Positions 17,401-25,022 of a stretch of DNA of 64,000 nucleotides are shown here, piece by piece. The first letter of the stretch is position 1. Every line of letters starts with the position of its first letter. The notes beneath the pieces are model-generated. The model saw only the letters and a list, made by a program, of their open reading frames with translations, had not been told where the DNA came from and searched no databases. A program made the position numbers and the translations under genes. The stretch is from Pseudovibrio brasiliensis (GTDB lineage Bacteria; Pseudomonadota; Alphaproteobacteria; Rhizobiales; Stappiaceae). The stretch lies in assembly GCF_018282095.1 (NCBI RefSeq), contig NZ_CP074129.1:1-64000 (forward strand). Reading direction: 5' to 3'.

Positions 17401-19044
17401 CGGCCTTCCGATGGTAACCCGCTGGATACAGAAATTATTCTTGCTCAGCTGGAGTATTATGATCCTGTGATCAGTCAAGATGAATGGAGTGATATTGCTC
17501 AGGCGGCACTACCCAATGCCCCAACGGGATTACCCGTTGTTGCAGCTGCCTTCCTGAGATTGGGTGGTGATGGCCGGCAGTTTAATGTTCTTGAACTTCG
17601 CGGTCAGGGTCCAAGGTTCTCTCGGGAGCTTAATCCTCCTCGTGTTGCTATTACAAACGCGATCGATCCCAATGACGATACGCGCTATGGCGAGCCTGAG
17701 GTTGAAGGGGCAGGGACAACACGCTCTGTTCTGGAGCGATATCGCCGTAAAGTTCATCTGCTTTCTACCGGTCTGCGTGAAGCAACCATTGGTTCGCCGG
17801 AAGCCACCTTTAATTTTGCGACGGATCCCACTTTCCCAGAGCTTGGTCTTGAAGCCGAGTTGCTTGAGTGGGGGACAGCCACCAATGCGCAGGGCACCTT
17901 TAATCTGGCTCGTGTTCGCTTGAGATGGGACCGCGGCCCGGCAATCAATCTTGGTTTCCTGGAAGCGTTACCGGATTGGCAAAGCCCGGATATTGCCGTT
18001 ATCCGGCCAGAAGACATTGCTGTGGACGGTAGTTTTGAGTTCCCGGAAACACAGGAGGATATAGAACGTTTCCGCATCCCACCTGGTGATGAGGAAGTTA
18101 TGCATAAGGTTGCTGTGCGGGTTTGGAATTTTGGTGATGAAACTGCAGAAAATGTTGAGATTGGCCTGCTACGACGTGTGCCTTCAGGCGGTGGAGCTGG
18201 TGACTGGGAAACGGAGGCAGAGTTTGTGGAAGAGCTGGCAGCACCGCTTCCTCCATATTCTGAAGCAGATCCTCAGATTGTTTCCTTTGACTGGAATGTT
18301 ACCTCCAGCAGCCATCCTCACTTGTGTTTCCGTGCCATGATTGGAGACCGTGATGTACCGCGAGATGATAATGGCGTAGCGCTTGCTTCTGATGATACGG
18401 ATGCTTCAAATGATTGGGCACAGCAAAACGTCTTCGAGTTTGAGGCCCCTGCTGACAGCCCGCCTGATCCGGTACACTTTACATTCGAGGTTAATAACAA
18501 AGGCTCTTATGTAGAGAAGGTCACCCTGGTGCCAGTGGGGCTGGATTCGGGAGCAACAGTTATGATTTATCCATCTCATATGCAAATTGCACCATTTTCC
18601 AGGGGGAGCTTCCGTGTTCAAGTCCAGCTGGAAGAACGGTTACTGGATGCTTTATGCAACAAAGACATTGATTTCCGTCTGGAAGTTTGGCGCGATGACG
18701 ACCACACACAGGAACGCTGGGGTTCATCGCGTTATGTAATCAAGCCACGGCGGAGGACAAAAATTGAGCTGGATGGAACTATTAGTCCTGAAAGGGTCAG
18801 GCTATTTGGTGCTGTAACACCAGATATAGGTGCACAGGAAATTCTGCTTAATATCAAGCGCGCAAATGAACCAGCTTTGTGGGAACGGATCACGCTTGGG
18901 CCGGCATCCACTTTTGACTTTGAACTTACCGGTCTGTTCTCAGCAGGTGATGAAGTCCGCGCTGTGGCCTACTTCGACGGAAGCTTTGAACATGCAAAAT
19001 CGGTGTCCGAAGAAATTACACTATCCTGGATACATGAAGGGTAG
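14431..19044 (+). CDS. Giant M6-like zinc metallopeptidase with beta-propeller and CARDB-like regions
   Basis: 1537 residues. Zinc-peptidase motif HELGHTLLGYSDLY at residues 930-943, followed by NLCLMGD, fits the M6 (immune inhibitor A) pattern HExxH...D plus a downstream Met. The N-terminal 190 residues look like propeller blades (HLWIGKDTN, LVCVDARSGRQIKKV). Residues 200-290 are a Pro/Gly/Cys-rich linker, and a second blade-like region follows. C-terminal parts (about 1215-1370) resemble CARDB adhesion domains, ending in Ig-like segments. No signal peptide or anchor is seen, which is odd for a family that normally acts outside the cell. The start at 14431 has no strong ribosome-binding site. 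It could be a secreted toxin using a non-Sec route, or an intracellular conflict protease. Confidence 0.68.
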   Translation: MRQAVTTRRNLSDISTSGRKKTSDKKRLPIRGLPKIHGEHKWAVDETGSHLWIGKDTNKVAHFEIIQKNAGLYAEPHETVELQGVIQDLYPLPGDEVLALILHKKRELYLVGIRGNQQRKIAKLKEKPLDLTVSGQSFAYLKQTSEGAELVCVDARSGRQIKKVPVASRLTRLRGGRNGDVLLAGRNNQVRRINVERRPKDSCDTPSCDHGGSRPPGRGRSPGSAAPPEKECCCGSAREPSGDPRPPSRIPPQTPPPRDPCKPRDPDDQCIPGDDGVTEDCWVTTYLNGKLTRVNICDPVVPCVTKVPFPPRQIQKGRNRLFLTSGDGRRTVVLDARTLRSVENLRLPKGTQAKASAASDRTFFLTPDGNLTAQEFAPAVTTAAAAVQASAGVTHLGSSPAAQYDPLLPQQGVRNVMIIPVLEPGQSYEGDTAATSNYHEMAEITQRVEEYFKEVSYASPENTGLNVNFLWFGADTPTLYTGPPIVASSPLKEYWGDAWNPGHISASVPAPTGLTVDFSGDEQLQIRCHPAPTETYDEEEFTIRFPAGSHRERLDNNLPSVTYSASLAPARRISLTGSDRQGNTFTFAVDTTALTGTHIIELTRTALEANSDPLDTIADTLEELLEAGAPGLFERPSVIWHDDESETGMLHVSVAFADGLGGQQPVLTDFDISDLFNHVSSSSGVSKSLAANFDVNNDVSRLQTYLRRILTDAHVRHPAFGARLANSYFEMVKSDWRPWVRLDAGQLETRINLSTSHGRYPSRITLVSQSGLEKLGFDAPTEGTGNDTDYSGGGGPTLEKSALFNEVYTAMIEAAIDEQGEAEAATNFNRVFNCIGLEDNPLQCALDTIHSFVITPVYPGPIFSGTNREPDLSNGERGAARKEKMEDLNAATRSHAFYPISASRTKIVMKLATDSATEYRALGSSATLAHELGHTLLGYSDLYSGGSYRNQVQYVDNLCLMGDTSSFSHFCAYHKRIKGWLSDDATVVFDRPSDGNPLDTEIILAQLEYYDPVISQDEWSDIAQAALPNAPTGLPVVAAAFLRLGGDGRQFNVLELRGQGPRFSRELNPPRVAITNAIDPNDDTRYGEPEVEGAGTTRSVLERYRRKVHLLSTGLREATIGSPEATFNFATDPTFPELGLEAELLEWGTATNAQGTFNLARVRLRWDRGPAINLGFLEALPDWQSPDIAVIRPEDIAVDGSFEFPETQEDIERFRIPPGDEEVMHKVAVRVWNFGDETAENVEIGLLRRVPSGGGAGDWETEAEFVEELAAPLPPYSEADPQIVSFDWNVTSSSHPHLCFRAMIGDRDVPRDDNGVALASDDTDASNDWAQQNVFEFEAPADSPPDPVHFTFEVNNKGSYVEKVTLVPVGLDSGATVMIYPSHMQIAPFSRGSFRVQVQLEERLLDALCNKDIDFRLEVWRDDDHTQERWGSSRYVIKPRRRTKIELDGTISPERVRLFGAVTPDIGAQEILLNIKRANEPALWERITLGPASTFDFELTGLFSAGDEVRAVAYFDGSFEHAKSVSEEITLSWIHEG

Positions 19045-19149
19045 TCCATGAGCAAACAACCAAGGAAGTCTGGACTGGCTCAGGAAAAATGGAGAGCCTT
19101 CTGATACGATAAATTCAGGAGGACTTAATGGGCGAAAACATTATATGGT

Positions 19150-19240
19150 CGAGAGGCTGGGGGAGTTTCACCCCCAGCCTCTCACAAAACCGCACGTGAA
19201 CCTCTCAGCTCATACGGCTCTTCCTGTTCTGCCAAAGTGA
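19150..19240 (-). mobile_element. Group II intron 3' relic (domains V-VI)
   Basis: On the minus strand, 19220 down to 19186 reads as a typical domain V (begins GAGCCGTATGAG, ends CACGTGCGGTTTTG). It is followed by a domain VI-like hairpin of 13 bp (GAGAGGCTGGGGG with loop TGAAACT-type). No intron-encoded reverse transcriptase is present, so it is a fragment. Confidence 0.6.
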
Positions 19241-19254
19241 TACAGTTTCCAGTG

Positions 19255-19455
19255 CACAAGCAACTCTGGCGATTACTTGTGACAAGCCTGATAGTTTCTG
19301 TCCGTCAAGCCAAGCTCTTGCTTCCCGGATGATCGTAGGTGTTGAAATAGACCTCTTCGTATTTGATGTGCATCAGAGCTGTTCTACAAACACATTATCT
19401 CGCCAGGGCCTTTTCAATTCCAAAATGTGTGAGCGGCTAACACTGATCGTCTAGA
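19255..19455 (-). pseudogene. IS3-family transposase fragment (copy 2)
   Basis: Read on the minus strand it encodes KRPWRDNVFVEQL, then after a frameshift HIKYEEVYF and REARAWLDGQ-like words, the C-terminal end of an IS3-type OrfB integrase. It is about 90 percent identical to the copy at 11847-12035. Non-functional. Confidence 0.65.
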
Positions 19456-19456
19456 T

Positions 19457-19570
19457 ACTTAGAGGTGTAGTGATGCAATCATCGTGATTTTCGGCCCGAA
19501 TTACTTGCACCTATCGAAGAGGCAAAGCCAGATTATCTGCGAATGAACCCTATTTATGTGCGGATAGAAA
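19457..19570 (+). repeat. Tandem-motif recombination-like repeat R3
   Basis: Contains AATTACTTGCACC, AGATTATCTGCGAATGAA and TATTTATGTGCGGAT in tandem, in the same orientation as R1. The opposed copy R4 near 21950 lies on the other side of the next three genes, so R3 and R4 bracket a module of about 2.4 kb. Confidence 0.55.
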
Positions 19571-19629
19571 TCTTGTGCATCTACGGGACCAGCAGTGGTA
19601 GGGTGCCTTGGAATCCCTCGTTTCCAAGA

Positions 19630-21084
19630 CTATTGGCCAGAGACCTGTGTATATTTCACTATATTTGTAAATGAACTCAAGACTGCATCATCTGGCATCA
19701 GTGACTGAAGTTTTCCATTTTCTATGAAGTGGTGAGAGGCGCCCATGAGGTGTTCAACCGAAAGTGGGTGTTTGGCATGTGGATTATGAAAAACTTGGAT
19801 CTCTTGCGTCCAATATTCCTCATAGTCTTCTGCCCGCACATCATCCACAAATGCTTTACCAATTACTGCATTTGGATCTGAATCTGGACGAAAGCCGCAA
19901 CGAAAGTAATCATAGCCGTCAGCTCCAAAACCAGCAACGACACCCATTCTGTCAAATTTTGCAATCGTGCCCGCATTAGAGAATAAGACAGCCGAAACGT
20001 TTTCTGCTAACGGTAGGCTGAAAAAGTTTGAAGGTATTTTCTTCCCATTAAACTGATGTTCTTCAACATCACCTTCTTCAATTACCACTTTATCATCTTC
20101 AATGCGCCATTTGACGTGAAGTCCATACAAGTAGCGCCAAAGCGCTGATTGCGTATATGTCATAGAGCCCAATTGACTCATGCTTGACGGCTTATGAAAA
20201 TCTGCAATAGCGATAACGAATGGGCGGTCTTTGCTCTCTTCGCGCTCCCAATAATGTAAGCCATGCGCATTTTTTTTGCCCAGCTTGCTTGTGAGAGCAG
20301 AACCAAACTTTATTGCCATATAATCGTGATTGAATTTCTCAATTTCAATGGGTGTTTTCGGATCAGGATGCTCTGCGAGTGCTCCTTGAATTGATGGTGC
20401 TACAGTAGTGGCTTCTAAAGTAAACTCGACCTTTGGAGATTTGCAGCTGAAATCTGGAGCTTCTAACTGCTCAACATCATAAGAGAACTCTCGTAATGCC
20501 GCCCACAAGAATAACTCCCATAATCGCTGATCAAAACCTGCGGTTTGAAACTCCCTAACTAAATGAGGATCACTTGGAGCAAGCCATAATGCTAATTCTT
20601 GGAGAACTTTTCTTGCAGGCTCTCTACCTTTCTCCTCCATAAGCAACTTGAAATATGGATGCAGTTTTTCTGGATCTTGCCCTGTTGATACTTCAAACAA
20701 GTTCAGAGGGCTGTTGGTTTCGTCACCTTGCTCACCAAACTTTTCAATTTCTCCTTCAGTAATGACCTTAGCCATCTCAACGCGTAACATTTTTTCTGCA
20801 TGTGCTTGATCCTTAATGCTTACATTTGGATATGCACAGCGGAAGCGGCCAATGCGGTCCCTAGCTAATATCATCCATGAATAATCGCCATCGACTTTGT
20901 CCAGCGAAACCATACCGAGTAAGGCTTCGTCATGAGAGCTCCACCACGAAACCTCTTCGGTGAAATAGGGAACCCGTGAGTTACGAGTGCCCATGGTGTA
21001 CAAGTTGAAGCGAGCCCTCTTCATTGGAAGGCTCATTTTAAGGGCTTTCTCGTGTAAAGCTCTTTTATGCTTTGCCTCACCCAA
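19630..21084 (-). CDS. Unknown protein with possible nuclease-like core
   Basis: 484 residues starting MGEAKHKRALHEKAL, a basic N-terminal helix seen in proteins often labelled glycosaminoglycan-attachment-like, a name with no functional support. Residues 195-235 (LWELFLWAALREFSYDVEQL, then APDFSC and FTLEATTV) could be the helix-strand-strand core of a PD-(D/E)XK-type nuclease, with D and E-x-T in place of E-x-K. The missing Lys makes this uncertain. It is transcribed leftwards as the last gene of a bracketed module with a YjzC-like and a DUF4236 gene. No family function is known to me. Confidence 0.5.
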   Translation of the reverse strand: MGEAKHKRALHEKALKMSLPMKRARFNLYTMGTRNSRVPYFTEEVSWWSSHDEALLGMVSLDKVDGDYSWMILARDRIGRFRCAYPNVSIKDQAHAEKMLRVEMAKVITEGEIEKFGEQGDETNSPLNLFEVSTGQDPEKLHPYFKLLMEEKGREPARKVLQELALWLAPSDPHLVREFQTAGFDQRLWELFLWAALREFSYDVEQLEAPDFSCKSPKVEFTLEATTVAPSIQGALAEHPDPKTPIEIEKFNHDYMAIKFGSALTSKLGKKNAHGLHYWEREESKDRPFVIAIADFHKPSSMSQLGSMTYTQSALWRYLYGLHVKWRIEDDKVVIEEGDVEEHQFNGKKIPSNFFSLPLAENVSAVLFSNAGTIAKFDRMGVVAGFGADGYDYFRCGFRPDSDPNAVIGKAFVDDVRAEDYEEYWTQEIQVFHNPHAKHPLSVEHLMGASHHFIENGKLQSLMPDDAVLSSFTNIVKYTQVSGQ

Positions 21085-21105
21085 CTCTATCCCCTCCTAA
21101 CCAAG

Positions 21106-21285
21106 TCATTTCTTCATTGGACCAACACGTTCCCATGTGTGACCAGGTTTTTGCGTTGGTGGTAGTGGTTTGTCTCCCGGTTCAATGGTGACTTGGCGCG
21201 GTTTTGGAACAGTTCCTCCACGAGGGCCTCGTTCAACATACTCGCCAGGGCGGGTAGGGTTTTCTCCTGGTTTTTGAGTAGGCAT
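21106..21285 (-). CDS. YjzC-like small protein
   Basis: A 59-residue protein with ribosome-binding site GAGGAAG just before its ATG at 21285. The pattern PGEYVERGPRGG, then VTIEPGDKPLPPTQKPGHTWERV, matches small YjzC-type proteins (x-PG-x-Y-x-E, then a K/E-x-GD-x-x-P-P-T segment and an aromatic-Trp ending). The function of that family is unknown. It lies 21 bp from the start of the 484-residue gene on the same strand, so the two are probably co-transcribed. Confidence 0.6.
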   Translation of the reverse strand: MPTQKPGENPTRPGEYVERGPRGGTVPKPRQVTIEPGDKPLPPTQKPGHTWERVGPMKK

Positions 21286-21388
21286 ATGACTTCCTCTTAA
21301 GGGGTTTGGTTGAGATATGGATGATTAATATCACCCGTCGGAACTCTAAGATTTGATTATGAGTATGCCCATTTTTGTGGTGAAGGCA

Positions 21389-21712
21389 TCAAAATATCCA
21401 TTTGAGAATAAAATAACCGATGGCGCTAATGATTGCTAATCCAATCACCCCTTCAATTATAGACCCTCTTTCCTGATTTGCTGGCCTATCTTCGGCTCGC
21501 GGAGTCCGTTTAGCACTAGTTCGCTTCGAGGTCTGAGAGTTAGTTGTATAGCTAAGACCTGTGCCAGGAATACTGGCAGTTGTTCTTACCCCACGTTTGC
21601 TGATATTGGTTGTCAGACCTTTGCTCCCAATACTGACAGATGAACGTGTTTTGCCAACATTGACCCGCACACCGGGTGCAATCTTAAATGATTTTCTAAA
21701 ACGAAGCCCCAT
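21389..21712 (-). CDS. DUF4236-family protein with C-terminal membrane helix
   Basis: 107 residues. The DUF4236 signature fills the first 55 residues: MGLRFRKSFKIAPGVRVNVG, then SVSIGSKGLTTNISKRG and TTASIPGTGLSY. A Ser/Arg/Lys-rich linker (about 57-83) leads to a terminal transmembrane helix (about 86-105, GVIGLAIISAIGYFILKW). The function of the family is unknown; it is often found in accessory DNA. It is upstream of the YjzC-like gene on the same strand, within the module bounded by R3 and R4. Confidence 0.75.
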   Translation of the reverse strand: MGLRFRKSFKIAPGVRVNVGKTRSSVSIGSKGLTTNISKRGVRTTASIPGTGLSYTTNSQTSKRTSAKRTPRAEDRPANQERGSIIEGVIGLAIISAIGYFILKWIF

Positions 21713-21904
21713 AGTCTAAACCTCATTGAAAATATCAATTCTACACTACTTAGAATTGAATGGGGTGCAAGTTGATAAGCAGCCTTGGAGGAAAGTACAG
21801 ACTGATCAAGCTAAAGCTTGCGGTGTCATACTCAGCCATTAATGCTTTCCGACACCTAAGTTCAGAAAATGCTGTGTTTCAAAGCCAGTACGTCAGTGGA
21901 CTGT

Positions 21905-22000
21905 TTGCAGTTAAAGTGAACCAAGCTGGATAATTGCGATCTGGGTGCAAACAATGTGATTTCATTCGCAGCTAAATTGAATTTAGGGGCTCGGATGCAC
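21905..22000 (-). repeat. Tandem-motif recombination-like repeat R4 (inverted relative to R3)
   Basis: Contains GGATAATTGCGATC and GTGATTTCATTCGCAGCTAAATTG, the same word as in the repeats at 46553-46714, opposite to R1 and R3. It probably marks the right limit of the module containing the 484-residue, YjzC-like and DUF4236 genes. Confidence 0.5.
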
Positions 22001-22136
22001 GCAGTTAATTTGGGCTATAATCTTGGCTGTTTGCAACCTGATTGGCCGATAAAAGCAACTCACGACACATAGGAGCGCGTAAGTTGTTATTTTCAGGTAT
22101 GCCAACATGCTATCCAATGACAAGAAAGGATGCGAT

Positions 22137-23186
22137 ATGCCATTACATGCAAAATGGAAATCTGACAAACTGCTCGCTTTCGCAATGTCTGAAGATGAAT
22201 GGATAGCGCTGAAGCGTAATCCCGAAAGGGTCTACTTAAAGATGCCTTGCTGCGGGTGCAGAGCCATTCCAAAAACGAGCAAACTCGGGACGCAATACTT
22301 TTCACACTGGAAAAAAGGCGAGTGTACAAGTGCACCGGAAACAGCCGAGCATCTAGCATTAAAGACCATAGTTGCTAAGGCGGCACAAGGCCAAGGTTGG
22401 AATGTCACAACCGAACGAAAGGGAGAAACTCCGTCAGGAGAAGCCTGGGTCGCTGACGTATATTGCACCAAAGGCAAAGTAAAGATTGCCTTTGAAATAC
22501 AGTGGAGCAGACAATCTGAGGATGAGTGCAACAGGCGAACAGAAAAATACAAAGAGTCGGGAGTACGCTGCGCCTGGTTCACAAAAGGATCCAAGCCCTC
22601 TGGATATGCTATTAATTATGTTCGTGACCTCTATGACTTACCTCTATTCGAGGTCACGGCTCAAGGCGCAAGTTTTAAAGTCGTTCGATACGGAGTGGAC
22701 ATTGCAGATTTCGTGTCTGGGATGTTGGATGGTGAGTTGAAGTTCTTACCTAAGCAGGGGCAGGATCTACTTGTCCAACCTCGCATTCAGCAGGACAAAT
22801 GCTGGAAGTGTGAACAAAGCACAGGGGTAGTAATCGGTGTGAACTACTTCAGCGCTGACAAGGATTATCTGGGAGGAAGCTCATTTGAACATGAGGCTGG
22901 TTTCATTAGAAAAAACTACAGTAATGAGACTTTGCTGAGATTTGGAGTTGGCAGCATCAAGGATCGGTACAGTAAAACAGTCGAACATTATTATTTGTCA
23001 AATGGTTGTATTAACTGCGGTGCAATATATGGCAATCACTTCCTTCAAATCGAATTTTTGCATTCTGAATATGATCAGCCTTTCGAGTATATCGAAGTTG
23101 AAGAACTCACTGCGTGTCAACAGTATGATTTACATACACATAGTCTTGAACCTAGCTGGTTTTTCAGGGGGGAAAAAGGCACCTAG
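22137..23186 (+). CDS. CoiA-like PD-(D/E)XK nuclease
   Basis: 349 residues from ATG 22137 (preceded by GAAAGGA); an in-frame ATG at 22107 lacks such a site. The CoiA-type nuclease core is visible around residues 75-160: AEHLALKTIVAKAA (the H-x-x-K helix), WVADVYCT (metal-binding Asp) and AFEIQWSRQS (the E-x-Q variant of E-x-K). An N-terminal Cys cluster (PCCGCRAIP, then the FSHWKKGEC block) and C-terminal pairs (CWKC, CINC) suggest zinc ribbons. CoiA affects DNA processing in natural transformation; stand-alone relatives in islands may act in defence. The specific role is unknown. Confidence 0.68.
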   Translation: MPLHAKWKSDKLLAFAMSEDEWIALKRNPERVYLKMPCCGCRAIPKTSKLGTQYFSHWKKGECTSAPETAEHLALKTIVAKAAQGQGWNVTTERKGETPSGEAWVADVYCTKGKVKIAFEIQWSRQSEDECNRRTEKYKESGVRCAWFTKGSKPSGYAINYVRDLYDLPLFEVTAQGASFKVVRYGVDIADFVSGMLDGELKFLPKQGQDLLVQPRIQQDKCWKCEQSTGVVIGVNYFSADKDYLGGSSFEHEAGFIRKNYSNETLLRFGVGSIKDRYSKTVEHYYLSNGCINCGAIYGNHFLQIEFLHSEYDQPFEYIEVEELTACQQYDLHTHSLEPSWFFRGEKGT

Positions 23187-23384
23187 AGTCGTTGGCGTTA
23201 AATCGTCTCCAATCAACTGCTAAGACTTCATTCAAACAAAGGTTAGAAGTTGGGCTTGACCATAAATATATGCAACGTGCTATGTTTAGTCTTAGAAAAG
23301 TGAGCCAGTCACACATAAACTAAGCCGAATATCGGGATAACCTCAAGCCACAACAATTACAGCCATACACTTTCTTCATCCTGA

Positions 23385-24029
23385 TTACGTTGTCTGATAG
23401 ATAGAATGCTCACTGATGTAAATCTGTGCAAGCTGATGGGCTTGAAGGTCCTTCTCTCCGGGTTTTAACACGTGTAAACCTCTCATATTCATCGCATCGT
23501 CATAGCCGAAAATCATACGATCGGATGGAGCTGAGTTGGCCCACACCAATCCGCCAGAACCCTTCAATGGGATCTCCATTATCCGATCTGGGGTATACTC
23601 TCCTATCGGCCAATTAGGATCAAAAGGATACCAGCGATCGCCTTTCGACTCTTCGTAGCTTCTTTGAACTTGCCCGCAATGTCGGCAATATGTCCGATAG
23701 TATTTTCGTAGAGGATCAATCCGAAAGTTAGGCGCCATCTGCGCGATATCTACAGCTTCTTCTTTGGGGATCCAGAACACGTACGCTACCCCGAAGAGTC
23801 CGTCGGTATGTTCTTCAGTCCACTCTGTGTTAGGTTCGTGTCGGAATTGCCCTTCCTCGACAAAAAGGCCAAAGATTTCTGTTGGACGTGTACAGGTTTC
23901 GCAAGCTCGCAGTTCCACCAGTAGTGATAAGCTCTCACATCTTACCATTGGCTCTTTATCTGTTGGTGGGGATGGGTGTTTGTATTGTCGTATCGAAAGT
24001 GAATATGGAAAGCTATCTAATGTCATCAC
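23385..24029 (-). CDS. Unknown protein with split zinc ribbon
   Basis: 214 residues. Two Cys pairs, CETC (about 43-46) and CRHC (about 114-117), could together bind one zinc ion. Around them are aromatic and acidic segments (FGVAYVFWIPKEEAVD; WYPFDPNWPIGEYTPDR). No signal peptide or membrane helix. I recognise no family. It is transcribed leftwards, downstream of qatD after a gap of about 240 bp without visible features, so it is not clearly part of that operon. Confidence 0.45.
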   Translation of the reverse strand: MMTLDSFPYSLSIRQYKHPSPPTDKEPMVRCESLSLLVELRACETCTRPTEIFGLFVEEGQFRHEPNTEWTEEHTDGLFGVAYVFWIPKEEAVDIAQMAPNFRIDPLRKYYRTYCRHCGQVQRSYEESKGDRWYPFDPNWPIGEYTPDRIMEIPLKGSGGLVWANSAPSDRMIFGYDDAMNMRGLHVLKPGEKDLQAHQLAQIYISEHSIYQTT

Positions 24030-24271
24030 ATTTATACTAACACGCTGTCATTTCTGGAAGATATTATACTTATAAAATTAGAAGTTAATGCTGAAGCTTT
24101 TTATCGGGAGCGACAATTCGTTTTATCTCACGATTGACCCTAACAGATCTTCGGTGATCATCTCACCAAGAGAGGGTGTAGTGTGAGTTCTTGTTGTCGC
24201 TTCTCCCAGCATGACTTTATCATTACAAAGCAGAGCCAATTATGAATATTCAAATTTTCTGAAGAGTATCG

Positions 24272-25021
24272 CTACTCCTCCAATCGTTGAAGGTTCTGTG
24301 TGATAGTGCTGATCATTTCTGCCTCAGGAATCCGGTGAAGTTTTGCGAGTTGGTTGACAATCATTGACACGTCTGAGGGTTTACTCGGACGGTTTCCAGA
24401 CTGCGTAAAGGGACCGTCAGTTTCCGTTAAAACTCGGTCAAGAGGGACCTCTGCCACCAGTTTGGTTTTTTTGTCGCTCGTGAGCATGGCGGCATTAATG
24501 GAGAAGTAGCACCCTAGTTCGACGGCGCGTCGTAATTCTTTAGAAGTCCCCGTAAACCAATGCAACACGGCTCTACCTCTAGTCTCAGGTAGATTTTTTT
24601 CAATCATATCGAGAACAATTTTTGTGGCTCGAACACTATGGACTGAAAGAATTTTATCTCCAGATCTGGAGCATGCTCGCAGGATATGTTGAAAAACATC
24701 TTTCTGCTTCTCAAAGGATCGATAGAAACGAGGACTTGCGTCCAATCCGACTTCACCAATAAACCGTGCTTTTGGTAATAGTTCATTCCACAATGAAATT
24801 TCATGCGCTCTGTCTGCGACTAACTGAGGATGTAGACCGAGTGCCACACGGACATTTTGTGTGGTCGATGCTAGTTCAATGTTTCGTTCCCATGCAAGTG
24901 GTGTGGTGGTCACAGCCAAAGTCGCAACACCATCTGTGTCGCATTCACGCATAATTTGCTTGTAATCCGGATACAGATCGATATGGCAATGATAATCTAC
25001 GAGCTGATTTAAGGAACGCAT
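24272..25021 (-). CDS. qatD: QatD, TatD-family DNase of QatABCD defence system
   Basis: A 249-residue metal-dependent TIM-barrel hydrolase. TatD landmarks are present: VDYHCHIDLY (first two His ligands), GEVGLDA (Glu ligand), SVHSVRA (His), HWFTGT (His), and ETDGPF (catalytic Asp). TatD proteins are 3'-5' exonucleases; in QatABCD the member is required for phage protection. It is the last gene of the operon and starts one base after the qatC stop. The family and system call follow from complete gene order QatA-QatB-QatC-QatD. Confidence 0.9.
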   Translation of the reverse strand: MRSLNQLVDYHCHIDLYPDYKQIMRECDTDGVATLAVTTTPLAWERNIELASTTQNVRVALGLHPQLVADRAHEISLWNELLPKARFIGEVGLDASPRFYRSFEKQKDVFQHILRACSRSGDKILSVHSVRATKIVLDMIEKNLPETRGRAVLHWFTGTSKELRRAVELGCYFSINAAMLTSDKKTKLVAEVPLDRVLTETDGPFTQSGNRPSKPSDVSMIVNQLAKLHRIPEAEMISTITQNLQRLEE

Positions 25022-25022
25022 A

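Larger units (their letters stand above)
19045..19629. other. Intergenic stretch with three mobile-element relics
   Basis: No gene is visible. It holds a group II intron tail (about 19150-19240, minus strand), an IS3 transposase relic (about 19255-19455, minus strand) and the tandem-motif repeat R3 (about 19457-19570). Confidence 0.6.
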
